Source: Sycobia sp. Sy_11
Taxonomy: Eukaryota; Arthropoda; Insecta; Hymenoptera; Epichrysomallidae
Reading direction: 5' to 3'
Length of the DNA: 64,000 bases
Assembly: GCA_018907035.1 (NCBI GenBank)
Contig: JACCIC010000015.1
Location: forward strand, 3,478,001-3,542,000
Shown: piece by piece, positions 32,098 to 46,300 of the stretch
How positions within the stretch are numbered: position 1 is the first letter of the stretch
How the letters are laid out: each line of letters starts with the position of its first letter
Notes under the pieces: generated by a model
The model's database searches: none
What the model was told of the DNA's origin: nothing
The model's input: only the letters and a program-made list of their open reading frames with translations
Program-made: the position numbers and the translations under genes

Positions 32098-35000
32098 TTA
32101 GATTGGAATCTGTGACTTATGTGGAAAATTATAATGAATGGCTGTATCTTCAAGAGGATCTCCATCTATTATTGCTTGAATAAAAGGTTGAAAATGTGAT
32201 ATATTCGTATATATAGATCCATGTTGGGTATCGTCACAATTATCATTGTAATGGCTTGCAATTCCATAAACCTTGTTCTCAACAACTAGCGGAGAGCCAA
32301 GGTCGCCCTGGAAAAATTTAATATATTAATACAAAGTTTTTAATGGAACTGAAAACAAAAACACGGAACAGTACAATGATAGATAGTAAAATATAAAATT
32401 TGTTGCTTCTTAAGACCCATTTTCTCAATATCCTGAATGGATGAGAATATTTAGAAAAATTTTAGTATAAGGACGATCTTCGCGACAGAATACTGGTTTA
32501 TATAGTTTTGTTGCATAATATATTGTACATTACAGATATTCATTTTCACTACACAGTAAATTGTGTACATGTATGTATCCACGTATAATGAATATTACAG
32601 TTTCAGAAATATCTTAAATCAGATTTCATATACTTTAAAGAAAGCCAAGGCAATCTAGGAATATTGAAAACTTAATTTATGGTTTTTTAAGCTCTTAATT
32701 ATTTTAAATAGTTTTATAATAGTGCATTCTCTTACTGTATAAAAGTCAAAATTAATAAAAAAATTTAAGTGTCTTACAGTCTTTTTAAAAAACTAATAGA
32801 ATTATAATGACAGATAGACTGTCCTTATTACCATTATTTTTTGTCAGATATTCAGGAATTAAAAAATTGATTTTCAGAAAAAGTATATTGACATAGACTT
32901 CATGAAAATATTTAATGCAGCACATTCGCAACAGATACACTTTTTATAAGCTTTAGTTCAATAGGCGATTCATGTTTTTCATATAAATAACCATATAATT
33001 ATGCATGTAGTAATCTGAAGACTCACCACGCAGATACCTCGATTTTGATATCTTGCATCAGGTCTAATTTTACCACAGAACGAAGTAATGGGAACATATC
33101 TTCTGGAGAACTCCATGCATCTTGCATTAAAAGAATTTTGAACGAATGCGTACGTTAAATTATTTTGGACTACTGAACTCAAGCGTATGCGTTTTCTACT
33201 AATTAAAAACGTTGAATCAACAGCTGATTTAAGTCCATATCCAGTTACAGTTCCACTTCTTCGGTGAAAATGTTCGCCGGGTCTCGGTATTTCAAGTTTA
33301 ACTAAATGTGTATTGTACTCAAGTTCCAAACTTGCTCTTAACTGAAATTATGATATTAGCATTGAAGTACACCTATACTACATTTAAAAGTATAATTTAA
33401 ATATATAATACATATGTTCTAAAAACTGACATTATAATTTTCTTATTTACGTTTATGGATATCAGTTGTATACGTATTTTTATCGTTGCCTCATAATACT
33501 GCCCATTAACTGTTCCCTTATCTATTCTTTTATGTGCCTCCCGTTTTTTGGGGTTATCACTATCACAGTAATAATAGCGTTTGATATTCTGTCTCCTATC
33601 TTCCTAAGTCTTTAAACTTTTTCACTTCCTGCAAAAAATGTGTATCCGGGACAGTCGTAAACCTCTAACTTACAATTGAACGAATCAAAAATAATTGCTC
33701 ATTTTCAAAAATCGATGTAATCTCAATTGAACTAAAACTGCCTAACTTTACAACTTCTGTACCATAGCTCGAGTACACAAGTGTGGTCAAATATCGAATT
33801 CAAAGTCTTCTCGGTAATTTGGTTTTCTTTATGCGTTTCGATGCACTAAATCGATTCTTGAAGGTTGCCAGGTTCAAAAATTAGTTTTGGGATCAGACCC
33901 ATTCTTTGCCCGAAATAGTCATTTTCAGTAGCTAGATTATTTCGATAAGTAATTATATTTTGAAGATTTTATTTTGTACATATTTTTTTCTAAAATTGAT
34001 ATGTCAAGCAAGAAACGTGAAAAACGATTGAACTGACCTTATTTAGATTTACTTATATAGAGTATTGACAGATAATAATCATTTCTCTCGGCTTTTTCTA
34101 AAAGTATGAATATTATTAAAAATAAGCAAGAGTTAAAAAATCTTTTGGAACCTAATTACTTATCAGAATAATTTACTTATATAGTGTAACTTACAGTATT
34201 TTTTCGTATATGTTCGAAATCATTTATGTCAAAAAAAAAAAATTCCCATCCCGGTAACCACTAAAAATGAGACTATCTATAACGCTCTATATCTATAAAT
34301 TGTTTGTCCATAAAATTCGCATTCCGTACATTCTCCGTACATGTCCAATACGCTTCATAACGTCTGCATCCAATCAAATTCCACTCACTATTCTCAGAAT
34401 GATCCATTCAAAAAAGTAGTTTCATTAGCTCTATTTCAGTGTTTCAAGAATAAATGGATTATAAATTTGGATTAAAATATGGATTGAATGAGTGAATTGG
34501 AAATATGGATGCAAATTGGAAATATGGATAAATTAAAAGTTTCGAATTAGCATCTCTATAGTCTGTCTGTATCCCGCTGTTAGATTTATTCATTTACTAA
34601 AAGACGCTATATACTTGAGCTATAGTTCAATTAAATGTAGTTGTTAAAAGTAACTACCTTCTTTTATACAGGACGGATTATTACATGAATAATTAGGTAA
34701 AGCATAAGAAGAGAAGTTTTTAACTTAATATGACGGATCTTCTGTTTAGTGTTGCAATTGATTGTCTTATATCTCATTAAATAGATTATATTATAATCTC
34801 TGTATTATAATCTTATTATAATCTCTGATCTACCAATGCAAATTTATCTCACCGCCGTAATTGCTATTTCTCTATCTCGAGGCATATATGGTTCTTACAA
34901 GGTAACATACTTTTAATTATTTGGATTATCCGTTCCGTAAGTACGCGTTAGTTATTATCACTATTATCATTCTTTATATATGTTGGTTTTTTTAAGAATG

Positions 35001-37970
35001 AATTTATGAATATACTCTACCTGCAAAACTGCTAAATCGTTCCTAAATGCAACAGTCACAAATTTATACGTATATATTATATCAATCTCTTTTAAGTTGA
35101 GAAGAAAGGATGATAATTCAACTTTATCCACGACAGCAAAAAACGATAGCTTTCTCAGTTGATTTCTTTGGCCTGTGATGAATCGAGAAGAAGTTAATAG
35201 TAAATGATTACTGATAATAGCTGCACTTCCAAGCAAGTAAATATGATCGCAGGAGTTGTATCTGCCCACTATTGCAGCGTGATATTTATAATTTTGCGGA
35301 AATACAGCATAACCGCCAACAATTTCTTCAACGTCGAAAGCTAGAATAAAGAAAGAACAAATTAAAATTACATTCGGATTTGACAAAGTGTAATAACTGA
35401 ATTTAATTGACTTTTAAATATTTAAAAATTAATATTATATAAGTATTGCAAAGAACTGATCTAGTAAGTATATCTATTCTTGTTTCCAGTCATGTCCAGA
35501 TAAAATCCTTTTAACCTTTCTATATTTATTTCTTTTTTGTAATTTAAAAGGACAAAACAGATCCTTTACTAAATATAACATGACCAAAAATTAGAGTAAC
35601 ATAAATAGTATTTTGTAATATAAAGTAGATGTAAAACTGTCTTGCTTTATAGTGAATTATAGGCTACCATATTACACTCTAAAAATAACGCCTAAAATAT
35701 TAATTTTACACCCTCTACACTATAAAATATCGTTTTAGGCTTGTTTCTTCTATTACAATATGTATTTTTTACAATATATCGAATAAAAATTGAGCTTAAA
35801 ATAGGTCGAAATCTGAAAAAAATAGATCGTATTAGATGCATTCTCTGATTATACCAAATAAAATAATACCAAAAAACTATGACGGATTTTATTGGATTCT
35901 AATCTCAACTAAGAATTTATGAAGCCTGCAGCCAATTATACGTATTATTATCTCTGATTAATTAATAGAGTAAATAAGGTTAAATACGCTACACGTTCAA
36001 ATTCACCAAAAAGATATATCATTTTCATCTAAATTGTGCTGAATAAATTATTCGTTACTAATTTGAAAAGCGACCCAGATCCTTTCTTAATAGCTTCATG
36101 TTTCTAGGAAATATTTTCTATCAGTTATACACTAATTTATCAATATGTGCTCAGTACAATGTTTAGTATATGCGTTTGAATAAGAGACAATGATAGATTA
36201 TTGTTGAAAAATAAATATATCCTTCTATATCCGCGGGCAGGGGTAGCCTGACCTCTCAAAATTTTGGAGGCTTTATTTTTGTATATATTTATGCAACTTA
36301 ATAGAACTGTAAGACCGATCAAAAAATTTGATAGCTTATTCAACCGTCGCCAAATCGTAAACATATGAACAATAATATCATACTTTAATCCTTTGCACTA
36401 TATAAGAAATGTTTAATAGTGTACAGCAGATAAACGGAAATTATATTTTTTTCGTTGTCTAGACTATGATTGGTTCGACTTCTGCTTGGACGTCAAATAT
36501 AGTCGTCCAACTTTTTAGTCATGTCTTATAATTTAAGTGATTTTACACTATTACATCTCTGCATTGAGTTAAAATATTTATATTCCCTCATCCAATGTTA
36601 AACGAAAAAAAGTTTATATAAAATTTGATCTTAAGGATTCAAAAAAATATTCCTAGCTGTAAATATAACTGAATTTACATTTTATGCTTATTTGAACAAA
36701 TTTATACATTATCGTCATTAAACCTCACTCTGTTGACAGATGTTTCATTTTCTCGTCAAGTGCTACTTACTATGAAAAAAACCTAGAAAAATATTTTTAA
36801 ATTGTTCTTTTTGGAAAAATGAGGCGTTAGATGTTAAAAATAATATCATATTATATTACAAGTCCATAAAACTATAGGTACAAAAATTTACCAGATAATG
36901 CCAGTAAAGTTTTAATGTAATTTTAATATAGTTAGTATTACTCTAAAAATAAATAAATATTATAGTACAAGAGAAATATTGTATCAAAACTAGTCATTAG
37001 TGGAATATTTTTTGTTATTGGAGGCTTTGATTACATTTTCAACTGTAAGAACTTTTACCGACAAAAGGTTTGATTAGGTAGTTGCAATTTACCTCATTCA
37101 ATTTTTATATGATAGTTCATGATCAAATGGACAAATTTATTCCACAGTATGTTTCGTAATTTTTTATTATATTTACTATTTTTTAATTAATTTACTATTA
37201 AACCTTTAAATTAGATATGCTTTGGATTGAATATTGTTGGATTGAATACTGTGCATGACGTACTTGCGAAAACGGAAATTTAGAAATAGATATAATGAAT
37301 TGTAGAAATTCGTACAGAATTTCTCAGGTTACCGGAGAAGCCAAATGTAAAAAGAAAACCTCCCTGGACATCAATAAATATTATCGATCTGACATAACGT
37401 AATATATCTGAATTTATATATTTATATACATAAATTTACAGTTCGATTTCCGCAATGAAAATCCATAAGTGAAACATTTAAAATTATCATTGCTCAAAAA
37501 AATTACTTATAATTATACAAAACTATGTTCGTGGTTTTAATATTATCAATGGTATATATAAATTATTTAATATAATCATAAATGACCGTGACCTGAATTA
37601 GAAAAATTTAATATTTATGTAATCAATTTAGATCATAACATTTGTATATAACAGTTAGTTGATGCACCTATTTAGAATCTGCTCCATAAATAGTTATTTA
37701 CATTGCATTTTCCTTATAAAAGATGTTGGGCAATCAAATAAAAAGAAGAATAATACTATACATAGAGAAAGAGTACATCAACAGTAATAATGCTTATAAT
37801 GTTATAATATAATGTATTTAATTATTTAAAAATATTGTTAATTTGATATTATATTTCAATTCGTGGTCATAATAAAAAAGAATGTACATAAAATTTATAT
37901 ACGTACCATGGTGAATCGGCGATGAAATCAAAATTGATAACAAATAGAAAAGTAAATAATAATAAAACAT
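32098..37970 (-). CDS. Gene D: secreted inactive S1 serine-protease homologue
   Basis: Exons: 37907-37970, 35021-35340, 33027-33341, 32098-32307 (minus, GT-AG, phases 1/0/0); 302 aa. The signal peptide begins MFYYYLLFYL. The domain starts EEIVGGYAVFP. The His57 site is LTSSRF (His to Arg) with Cys58 changed to Phe. Asp102 is kept (RNDLAV). The Ser195 motif is GDLGSP (Ser to Leu). A Cys lies at RYNSCDH, as in gene C. The exon 3 glycosylation sequon of the other copies is lost (RRSG). The tail is IHYNFPHKSQIPI. Intron 3 holds a short Penelope-type fragment (about 32760-32880) and intron 1 another possible one (about 36225-36345). Intron 2 (33342-35020) holds nothing I recognise. Possible AATAAA at 32078-32083, directly after the stop. 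Confidence 0.84.
32760..32880 (-). mobile_element. Short Penelope-type terminal fragment in gene D intron 3
   Basis: On the minus strand it reads AAGGACAGTC..CTGTCATTATAATT, then GACTGTAAGAC. It matches the last 110 or so bases of the other copies; nothing else of the element remains. Confidence 0.5.
36225..36345 (+). mobile_element. Possible Penelope-type terminal fragment in gene D intron 1
   Basis: Contains GGGGTAGCCTGAC and, about 80 nt on, ACTGTAAGACCGATC, the two landmarks of the repeat family in plus orientation. The DNA between them is diverged. Weak evidence. Confidence 0.35.
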
Positions 37971-38050
37971 TTTATAAATTACTTATTATTGATAAAAACG
38001 TTGGTGTTCATAATAACTGTACAACAATGTGATTTTGGATAGATAGAAAC

Positions 38051-38059
38051 CTATATAAA
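38051..38059 (-). promoter_or_regulatory. TATA box of gene D
   Basis: TTTATATAG on the minus strand, about 85 nt before the ATG at 37970; followed by GGTTTC. Placement is as in the paralogues. Confidence 0.4.
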
Positions 38060-39765
38060 GTTAAAATATTGACACTTTAATGTATTCATAGATTACAGAC
38101 TTTAGAAGATATAAAAATCAAATGTTTGCACTCAATAAATATTTAATTTCAAAAAAGTATTTCGGAATATGTTTTATATAGAAGCGCGATACGATTATTT
38201 TGAACTCGAGTTGATTACTGTATATTTTGTCATCTTACTGAATGAAGCCGTATATAGTCCTAAATATACAATTACAAGAAGAACATCGTACATTTATATT
38301 CATTTACATCTTAGAAATAAAGGTAGATATTAATGATCAACAGAGGCTTAATTTATATTCTTCATAATTCATTATTATTGCATAATATTAAGTTGAATGT
38401 ATAAAAAAATTAGCACTTGCATTGACTCACGAAAGTTTTTATCGATCTTTGCTAGTCATTATAAGCAGTTAAACTATTAAACTATAAAATAAATTCAATA
38501 CATCATAATTATATCATAAAAGTACCTTGGTAGAAATCTAACAATTTTCAATAGGTTGTAAAGTACTTACTAAGTATTAAAAATAGAATCAACTATCATA
38601 GCTTCGAACTAGGCAAATGTTTGAATGAAAAATGTGAACATTGTCAATAAAATTAAAAAATAGGTAGAAACTAGGTTTAAAGCTGAAACCTTGTTTATGG
38701 CTAGAAAATGCACATTTTAATTCAGATGTAAGTTTCAATTACTACAATCGAAAAAATTAATATTTATACAATATTATTATATTATATAGTTTATAAAATA
38801 AAAGTAATATCATAAGATGCATAAATAGTTTGAACGAATTACCAAAGAATAATAAAGTCTCTTTTGTGAATGAGTCTTTTGAATATCAGACATTTAACCT
38901 GGTTTCGCATTATGAGAGACCCGCCAGAAATGAGATTTATTTTATTAATAACCTTCTGAAAAAATGATATCTTAAAAACTAAGTGTCAATGCTAATTTTG
39001 AGGAAATATTTAAATAAAAAAGCGGTTCTATCGTGTGTTTGAGAAATACAATGTCTGCCATACAGGCGAACTGGCAGACGTTGTTCGACAATTCGACGCG
39101 CGCGTAATTCAAAATAGCATGAGATATATGAAGTATTACAACAAAAATTATTATTATAATAATTTCTTCTTCTTATTATTATTGTTATAAATCAACATGG
39201 CTTTGAATATTTTATTATTTTAACTATGACAAACAACACATAAAAATACTTCAAACGTTAAGAAAGGGAATTGAATTTCAAATAAATAATCATCTTAATT
39301 CTTAATATTAGTTAGAAAAATCAAATTGATAGAATATACAAGTTTTTTATTTCAGAAAGAAATTATAAATATTATTCAATTCGTTACGCTTACATTTCAT
39401 TGTCGAAACTATTCAAAAATTATTCAGCGCAAACTTTTATCACAAATTGATAGCAAGAATTGCTGGACACCTTGGGCCTTCCTCGCAAAATAAGATTTTG
39501 AATCGTCAACTCCAATTATAATTTACTCTTCGAATTTTACAAGAGGCATTGGTTTGCCACCCACCTGTTCTAGTTACAATAATATAGACTAAAAAGGAAC
39601 ATGAATTGATAACAACATAAATAAAATTACGGATATACCGCGATGCTGTTCCATACGTCATGGAAGTTCACTTTTCGTTACCAAAGCTATTCCAAAAAAA
39701 AAATTATATTTTTAATCAGATTCGTCTCAGTATATGCCCGTGGTCATCATAGGTAGGAGGGTGAT
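38060..39765. other. Intergenic D to mariner, nothing recognised
   Basis: AT-rich, no open frame of note; no relic exons of the array found by their conserved splice-site neighbourhoods. Confidence 0.45.
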
Positions 39766-40901
39766 CCCAGAAGTACCTGGCCTGATTTAGAACTGACAGT
39801 AGTTGCTCAAAAAATACCACTGTATTAAATACTTAGTATACAATCTATAAAACATATGTCTCCAGTTTGAAGACGCCATGGTGTTTAGTATTTGTTTGAC
39901 AGCCATCAACAGTGAACGTTTTCAGTGAATTTGTAAAGATTGAAAAAATTGGTCATCGTTATGTGATACGATACTTTTATTTGAAAGGCCTCAGCTCAAC
40001 CAATATAAAAGCTGAACTAGACTCTACTCTAGGTGAGACTGCTCCTTCGTTGCAACAGTAAAATATTGGGTAGCACAGTTTAAACGAGGCCGTACGAGCT
40101 GCCAAGACGAACATCTCAGTTGTCGACCAAATGAGATGACTCCAGAAATGTTGAAGAAAATCTACAAAGCGGTACTGCCTAATCGTCGACTGAAATTGCG
40201 TGAGGTAGCAGACATGGTGGCATTTCAAAAAGTGCGGTACATCACATATTAACTGAAAATTTGGAGATGACAAAGCTGTGTGCAAGATGGGTGCCGCATT
40301 TGCTCACAATGGAACATAAACAGCGTCGTGTTTCAGTTGAGTGTTTGGCAATGTCTCGCAAAAATAAAACCGAATTTTTACGCCGTTTCATTACCATGGA
40401 TGAAACATGGGTCCACTACTTCACACCCGAAACAATAGAACAATCAAAACAATGAACTTAAAAAGGAGAACCGACTCCAAAGAAGGCAAAGACCATTCCA
40501 TCTGTAGGCAAGATTATGGCGTCGGTTTTTTGGACTGCGTGTAGGATAATTTTTATTGACTATCTTAAAAAGGGAAAAACTATCAACGGCAAGTATTACA
40601 TGAACTTATTGCAACGTTGGAGCGAAAACATCAAGTAAAAACGGCCGCATTTGGCTAACAAGAAAGTGTTGTTCCGTCAAGACAATGCACCAGCTCACGC
40701 ATACATTATTACAATCGCCAAAATTAATGAATTAAAGTTTGAATTGCTACCTCATGCACCCTATTCACCAGATTTAACTCCCTCGGATTATTTTCTGTTC
40801 TCAGACTTGAAAAAATGGCTCGCTGGTCAAAGATTTTCCAATAATGAAGTGGTGATGTCGGCAGTTAACCGCTGTTATGAGGAGCTTGACAATTGTTGTT
40901 A

Positions 40902-42190
40902 TTGGATCTATAAATCAATTCCCGCCGTTTTTTATAAAGAAATAAGAATTTATTGTAAAAAAAGGTACAAATAATGTCATTCAAAATATTGCCCATCACT
41001 TTCTACTACTTTTGACCATCTTTCGGGCAGCAAGTGGATACTCCGACTAAAAAATTAATCATCTTTTGAGACGATTCACGAATCGACCCATTTCTTCAAT
41101 TGCACGTAAGAAGTATAGTGCTGCTCAGCCAGACCATGGGTCATCAACTGGAATAGGTGGTAGTTTGAAAGAGCAATGTCTGCTGAATACGGCGGGTGGG
41201 GTAGGACGTTCCAATTCAGTGCTCCTAACGTTTCCTTTATGATTTTTGCAACATGTGGCCGAGTGTTGTCATGTTGAAAACTGACTTATCGTTCCTTTTG
41301 GCATATTATGGACGTTTAATCTTCAATGCTCGGCTGAATTGCATCAGTTGTTGTTGGTAACGTTCCCTGGCGACGGTTTGATTGTCTTGGAGTACTTCTT
41401 AATAGATTATTCCAAGCTGATCCCACCAAATGCACAGCATTAACTTGTTGCCATGAATGTTTGGCTTGGTCATCGACGTAGAGGCATACCCGGGCTTACC
41501 CCATGACTTCGTACGCTTTAGCTTGTCATAGTAAATCCACTTTTCGTCTCCCGTCACGATTCCATGTAGAAATCCTTTGCGATTTTACCTTTTGAGCAAT
41601 TGTTCGCAAGCGAATAAGCGACGCTCTACGTCTCTTAGCTTCAGTTCGTAAGGAACCCAATTTCCTTGCTTTTAGATCGAACCATACCCAAGGTTTTGAG
41701 ACGTTATGAAATAGCTTGCTGAGTCACTTCTAACTCTTGCACAAGTTCTTCTTGCGTTTGAGACGGATCTTACTTCAGTAAAGCTTTCAATTCTGTGTTA
41801 CCATACACTTCGGGCCTTCCACTGGGTGTTTTTTTCTCCGCGTCAAAATCACCACTTTTAAATGTTTGGAACCACCGCCGACAACTTCTCTCACTCAAAT
41901 TATCATCATCATATGCTTATATGAGTAGCCGATGTGCTTCAGCTGCAGATTGCTTTAAATGAAAGAAGGACATTAACAATTCCCGCAAATGACGCTTACT
42001 TGACTCAAAACTTGACATCTTAACACGATGAAAACTAAGTGATGCTAGCAAAAAGTCAGAGGCATTAAAAGGTTATACTGTTTCCAGATGTCAACATATA
42101 CTATATGACTTTTTACAGCTGACAATTTTGATGTTATCTTATCGGTGGCACCATCTTTTCAAAGCGGCGGAAAGTTATTTATACGCCTAA
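40902..42190 (-). mobile_element. Inner mariner element nested in the outer mariner
   Basis: 1289 bp with imperfect inverted repeats of about 30 bp sharing TATAAAT and CCGCCG, and flanked on both sides by TA (40900-40901 and 42191-42192), the standard mariner target duplication. It is inserted in the C-terminal coding region of the outer transposase, in the opposite orientation. It belongs to a different mariner subgroup, since its transposase starts MSSFESSKRHLRELL. Confidence 0.85.
40977..42018 (-). pseudogene. Inner mariner transposase with mutated catalytic triad
   Basis: Begins MSSFESSKRHLRELL (ATG at 42016-42018) and ends VESDGQYFE-stop (40977-40979), the full span of a mariner transposase. 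Catalytic positions: GDEKW (present), QHDNTRPH (present) and YSADIALSNYHLF, where the third Asp of D,D34D is Asn. Internal stops and a frameshift near 41650 confirm that it is dead. Confidence 0.75.
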
Positions 42191-42323
42191 TATAAAAAGA
42201 GTATCGGACTTATTGAATTTCGTTGGGAAAATTGTATAGAGCTGATAGAAGATTATGTTGAAATATAAATATATGTTTTTCCAAAATTTTTGAGTTTTAT
42301 TTGTTCGACCAAGTACTTCTGGG

Positions 42324-43346
42324 TAATTAACACGACTTCACATTTTTTAGACCGATACCACTGTTTCAGCGAGCTCGATCCAATTCTTCAACTGTTGAAT
42401 ACTCGATTATTAATATAGCAACTTTCTTTGTAATGTTCTCTACTCCATATCAAAATTAAGGGTCTTTATCCCCCATTTTCATTAAGTGAATACGACTTAT
42501 AGGATGGGATACAATTAGCTCAGAAGTACAACAGAGTGAGCTACGGCTGATGTATATGAGATTAATGTCCTTCGGTGTTCATTCCTATATATTAAATTTC
42601 CCAAGATTACTTTATTTGTGTGCTTTTCTGGTACTATAGACGTTTCCATCTCTAAAAAGTACAGCTTCAGCCTCTCCTGACTCTTTAGGTAGATTAAGGT
42701 AGCTATATACTGTTAGTATAAAGACACCCCTTTACTCAAATTGATGAGTTTTTTCACCGAAAGCAAGGTTCCATATTTAATGTTGATGAAATAATTAGAC
42801 TTAAAAGAAATTATATTTCTAAGATTCCATATAATGAAGTATTTGGGAATAAATAATACCAACTTCAACATTGTGCAATAAAATCAAAACGAATTAAAAC
42901 TATCCTAAAATGTAGTATAATATTTCATAATCTAGATGATACTGTATATAGTATAGTAGTGCAAGTTTAAGATATGAACGACCAAGCGTTCATAGCAAGG
43001 CCCCTTTTGATCCTTCGATATCGGCTCTTCCTATCATTGTTCATCCTATTATGACGCTTTGTGAACACATCATGAAGTGAGCCTTTACAATAAATAAATC
43101 CAATCTGCTTCAAATTAAGCGAAGATAAATAATTTTTATGTTGAAATTTAATTATTTCAATAACTGGAAAATACTTATAAGACGTTTTGTATCTAAAATT
43201 GTTAAAATATTTTGAGAGCAACAACTAGGGTCCCTGTCATAATCTTAAAAAAATTATTAAAATTATAAATGAAAATAAATAGGCTATTAAAATAATTGAA
43301 CTGAAATAAATTATATACATTATTTTTATTTTACAAAAGACATATA
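42324..43346. other. Intergenic mariner to gene E, nothing recognised
   Basis: Slightly less AT-rich than average up to 42700. The 85-codon minus-strand frame at 42967-43224 has no recognisable motif. Confidence 0.4.
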
Positions 43347-46300
43347 TTACTGTAGAACCTGTAATATATGTGGACGATTATTATGAACGTATGTGTCTCG
43401 TGCAAGCGGATTACCATACAATATGGCTTGAATAAAATGTTCAAACTGGCTTACTTTTGTATATATAGATCCATAAGTAATATCGTTGCAATCAGAACGA
43501 TGAGAAATAGCGATACCTACAACCTTATTGTCAATAACCAATGGAGTGCCGATGTCGCCCTGTTTAAATAATATTTTATAATTAATAGTCTACGTTAAAA
43601 TTATATTTTTTAGTAGACATTATTTCAAATAACTCGAAAAGTATATATGTAAAAGTTGCGATATTATCGCTCGCTTTTACAGGCAAAGATTTGATCGCTG
43701 ATGATATGTGAGGCGACGTCACACGGCATCGTTACTTACATTATAGGTTATCAAAATTAATTATTATTATAAGTTTCAATGAATATCCCAATTGCAAATC
43801 ATACATTTCACTAAATTAATTCGCAATTATCCTTAATATTTAAATAGATGATCTTTAGATTCTAAAGTATGAATATTGAAAACTTTCTAAATTATGTAAC
43901 TTATGGAGCTGCATACTTCTTTTCAAGAATTTTTGAACTACTTTTCAAGTCTTTCTCCTCATATTTGACCATTCCAGATACATTAATAAATTACACAGTT
44001 TGTAAATAAAAATGATAGTAAATAAGAATTTACTCCGCTACTAATCAAATCTTAATCTGTTGAACTATTAAATAGATAGATACTACTCATATATCTATAG
44101 CGATTAAGTAAAATTCAACATTAATTACATGAAATTAAATTTGGAATATAAAAATGGTATATTTATTAACAAAGAACGTTTTGAACGAAGAAAATGTTTA
44201 GTTAACATGAATTAATCCACAGGAATCATCTACATAGATATCAAGAAATAAGGTAAGTATAAATTTTAAAACACTTGGTTATCTCGAATGGAAACATTCA
44301 GCTTAATAGACATATTTCAATTGCACAATAATTGATCATTTAGCTGATAAATAATAACAAATCTGAGTTGAGTTGAAGCATGCCGTAATGATAAATAAAA
44401 CGGAAGCAGTATGGATCAATAACAAACTTTTACTTTAATTGTTACTTTACTGTAACCCAAAAAAGAGATATTTAGAAACAAAGTTAAATAAACAATCATT
44501 TGCTTCCTTCTCCACTGAGCTTTATACATTTGAGTTTTTATGCTTCAAATAATTTTATAATAAATGTTACGTAGTAGTATAACTAAAACTTTTGAATTGT
44601 GAAATGACAAGCTTTTATCGATTATACCTTCAGTATATGAACAACAGCAACTCGATTTTTAATAAGTAGAAAAAAAATGCTTACCACGCAAAGACCTCGC
44701 TTTGAATATCTGTAATCAGATTTCATTATACCACAGAGTGAAGTGCTTCTACTATAATATCTATAAGAGTTTGTGCACAGGTCAGGATCGCTAATTTTAA
44801 CAGACGTGTACGTCAAATTATTTGTAAAGAATGTAGTTAATCGTACTCGCTCCCCAGCTTCAGGGACTAAGGCATTATTAAGTTGTTTAACTCCGTATCC
44901 CGTAACAGTTCCAGTTCTATTAAAAAAATTTTCATTTCGCCCCGGTATTTGAACTCTGGCTAGATGTAGATTTTGATCGATATTTAAACTTCGTCGTAAC
45001 TGAAATAATGATATATGAAATTAAATATATCGTATTTAGGCAGAATAGTAAAATATTGCATTATATGTACGTCTGTCTATTTATATTACTTCTACAATTT
45101 AATTGTTAAACAATTTTGTAGAGTTGTTAGGAGGGTATATCACTAGTCTGTAATACATTACTCGTGGATAACGATCTTGGAGTCTCCTACAATTCTAATC
45201 GAGTAAATTAAGAGATGTACTATACGACCGTTTACGATGAGTACCAAAAGTTTGGTTTTTATTTATGTGCATGTCAAATTAGTTTCTCTGTAGAGTTAAT
45301 ACATTTCAATTAAGTTTTTCTATAGCATTTACATATTAGATAGACTGTAGAGGTAAGTTCAGTTGAAACTACTTAAATCTATAAGATAATTTTACTTGAC
45401 AATTAGCTATCTGATTGTGACAGTAAAATATACAAAAACTTATATTTAAACTGTCTGAACATTTTTCGTGGTTTTTTTTTTTATTATTTTATCGATTTTT
45501 GAAATATGATAAAGTATCGTGTATCTAGTTAGATCTGTAAATAAACAACAAAGAACTTTATAATTCATTAATACTAAATGTGTGCATAATATTTGCGTAC
45601 GCGAAAGAGCTCCGATTTCCCGAATTTATAATATTTAACTATTTGAAGAAAATTCTAAATATGTAAGCAAGCAGATTCGCATGTATCTGTCTTGGTTTTT
45701 CGATTATTTGATTTAAAGAACGTGAAAATGCTTCACTACTTTCTACTAAACTTATTTTTTAATAAAAGTTAAAACTGTTTAAACTTATTATGCGAACTTT
45801 GTTCTTTTTATTATCTGTTAAAATCATTAGTTCTAAAAGTAAAAGAATTAAGAAATTTTTTAATTATTCGCTAATAATAATTTCAGCTGATCATATCGTT
45901 AATTAATAAATTGACTAAACAATTTTAATTATCATTCTAAAGACGGTAGAATAAGTTTCATCAAGGTATTATATTTTTGACGGGAAATAACAGTCGTGTT
46001 CTGAATTCATTATCTCATTATGTAATTGTTAAAGCATATAGTTTTCACTCCTTTGACCAAACTTTTGACGATAATTTATAGTAAATGTAATTGTTGTTGT
46101 TTTAATATTAGAAATATTAGCACTAGTCATTGAAATAGTCTCGGTAATAGAAGTTATCTAGTAATAGTATTAGCATCAGAGTCGATATCTTATTTTGATA
46201 TTGTTCGTAAATGATTATTAAGATTTTTATTAATATTATAAACATAATAGTTATTAATATTATTATTAATTTCGATTTACTCATTTTACCTTTGCGACTA

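Larger units (their letters stand above)
39955..42268 (+). pseudogene. Outer mariner transposase, broken and split
   Basis: The N-terminal helix-turn-helix region is readable from about 39955 (STNIKAELDSTLGETAPS). The three catalytic Asp of the D,D34D set are all still readable: MDETW (about 40398), RQDNAPAH (about 40677) and YSPDLTPSDYFLF (about 40761). There are in-frame stops near 40453, 40459 and 40636, and a frameshift near 40220. The C-terminal part continues after the inner element at 42193 (LIEFRWENCIELIEDYVEI) and stops at 42266-42268. Removing the insert with one TA restores the frame across the junction. Confidence 0.75.
39766..42323 (+). mobile_element. Outer mariner element, interrupted by a second mariner
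   Basis: The terminal inverted repeats share CCCAGAAGTAC[CT]TGG (39766-39780 and, inverted, 42309-42323). Removing the inner element and one TA leaves about 1.27 kb, a normal mariner length. The transposase is on the plus strand. Intergenic, between genes D and E. Confidence 0.8.

Noticed and set aside
34967..35386. Longer form of gene D exon 2 with an in-frame Met upstream
   Set aside because: The extra residues lie outside consensus splice sites at 35020/35021 and 35340/35341; the paralogues support the shorter exon.
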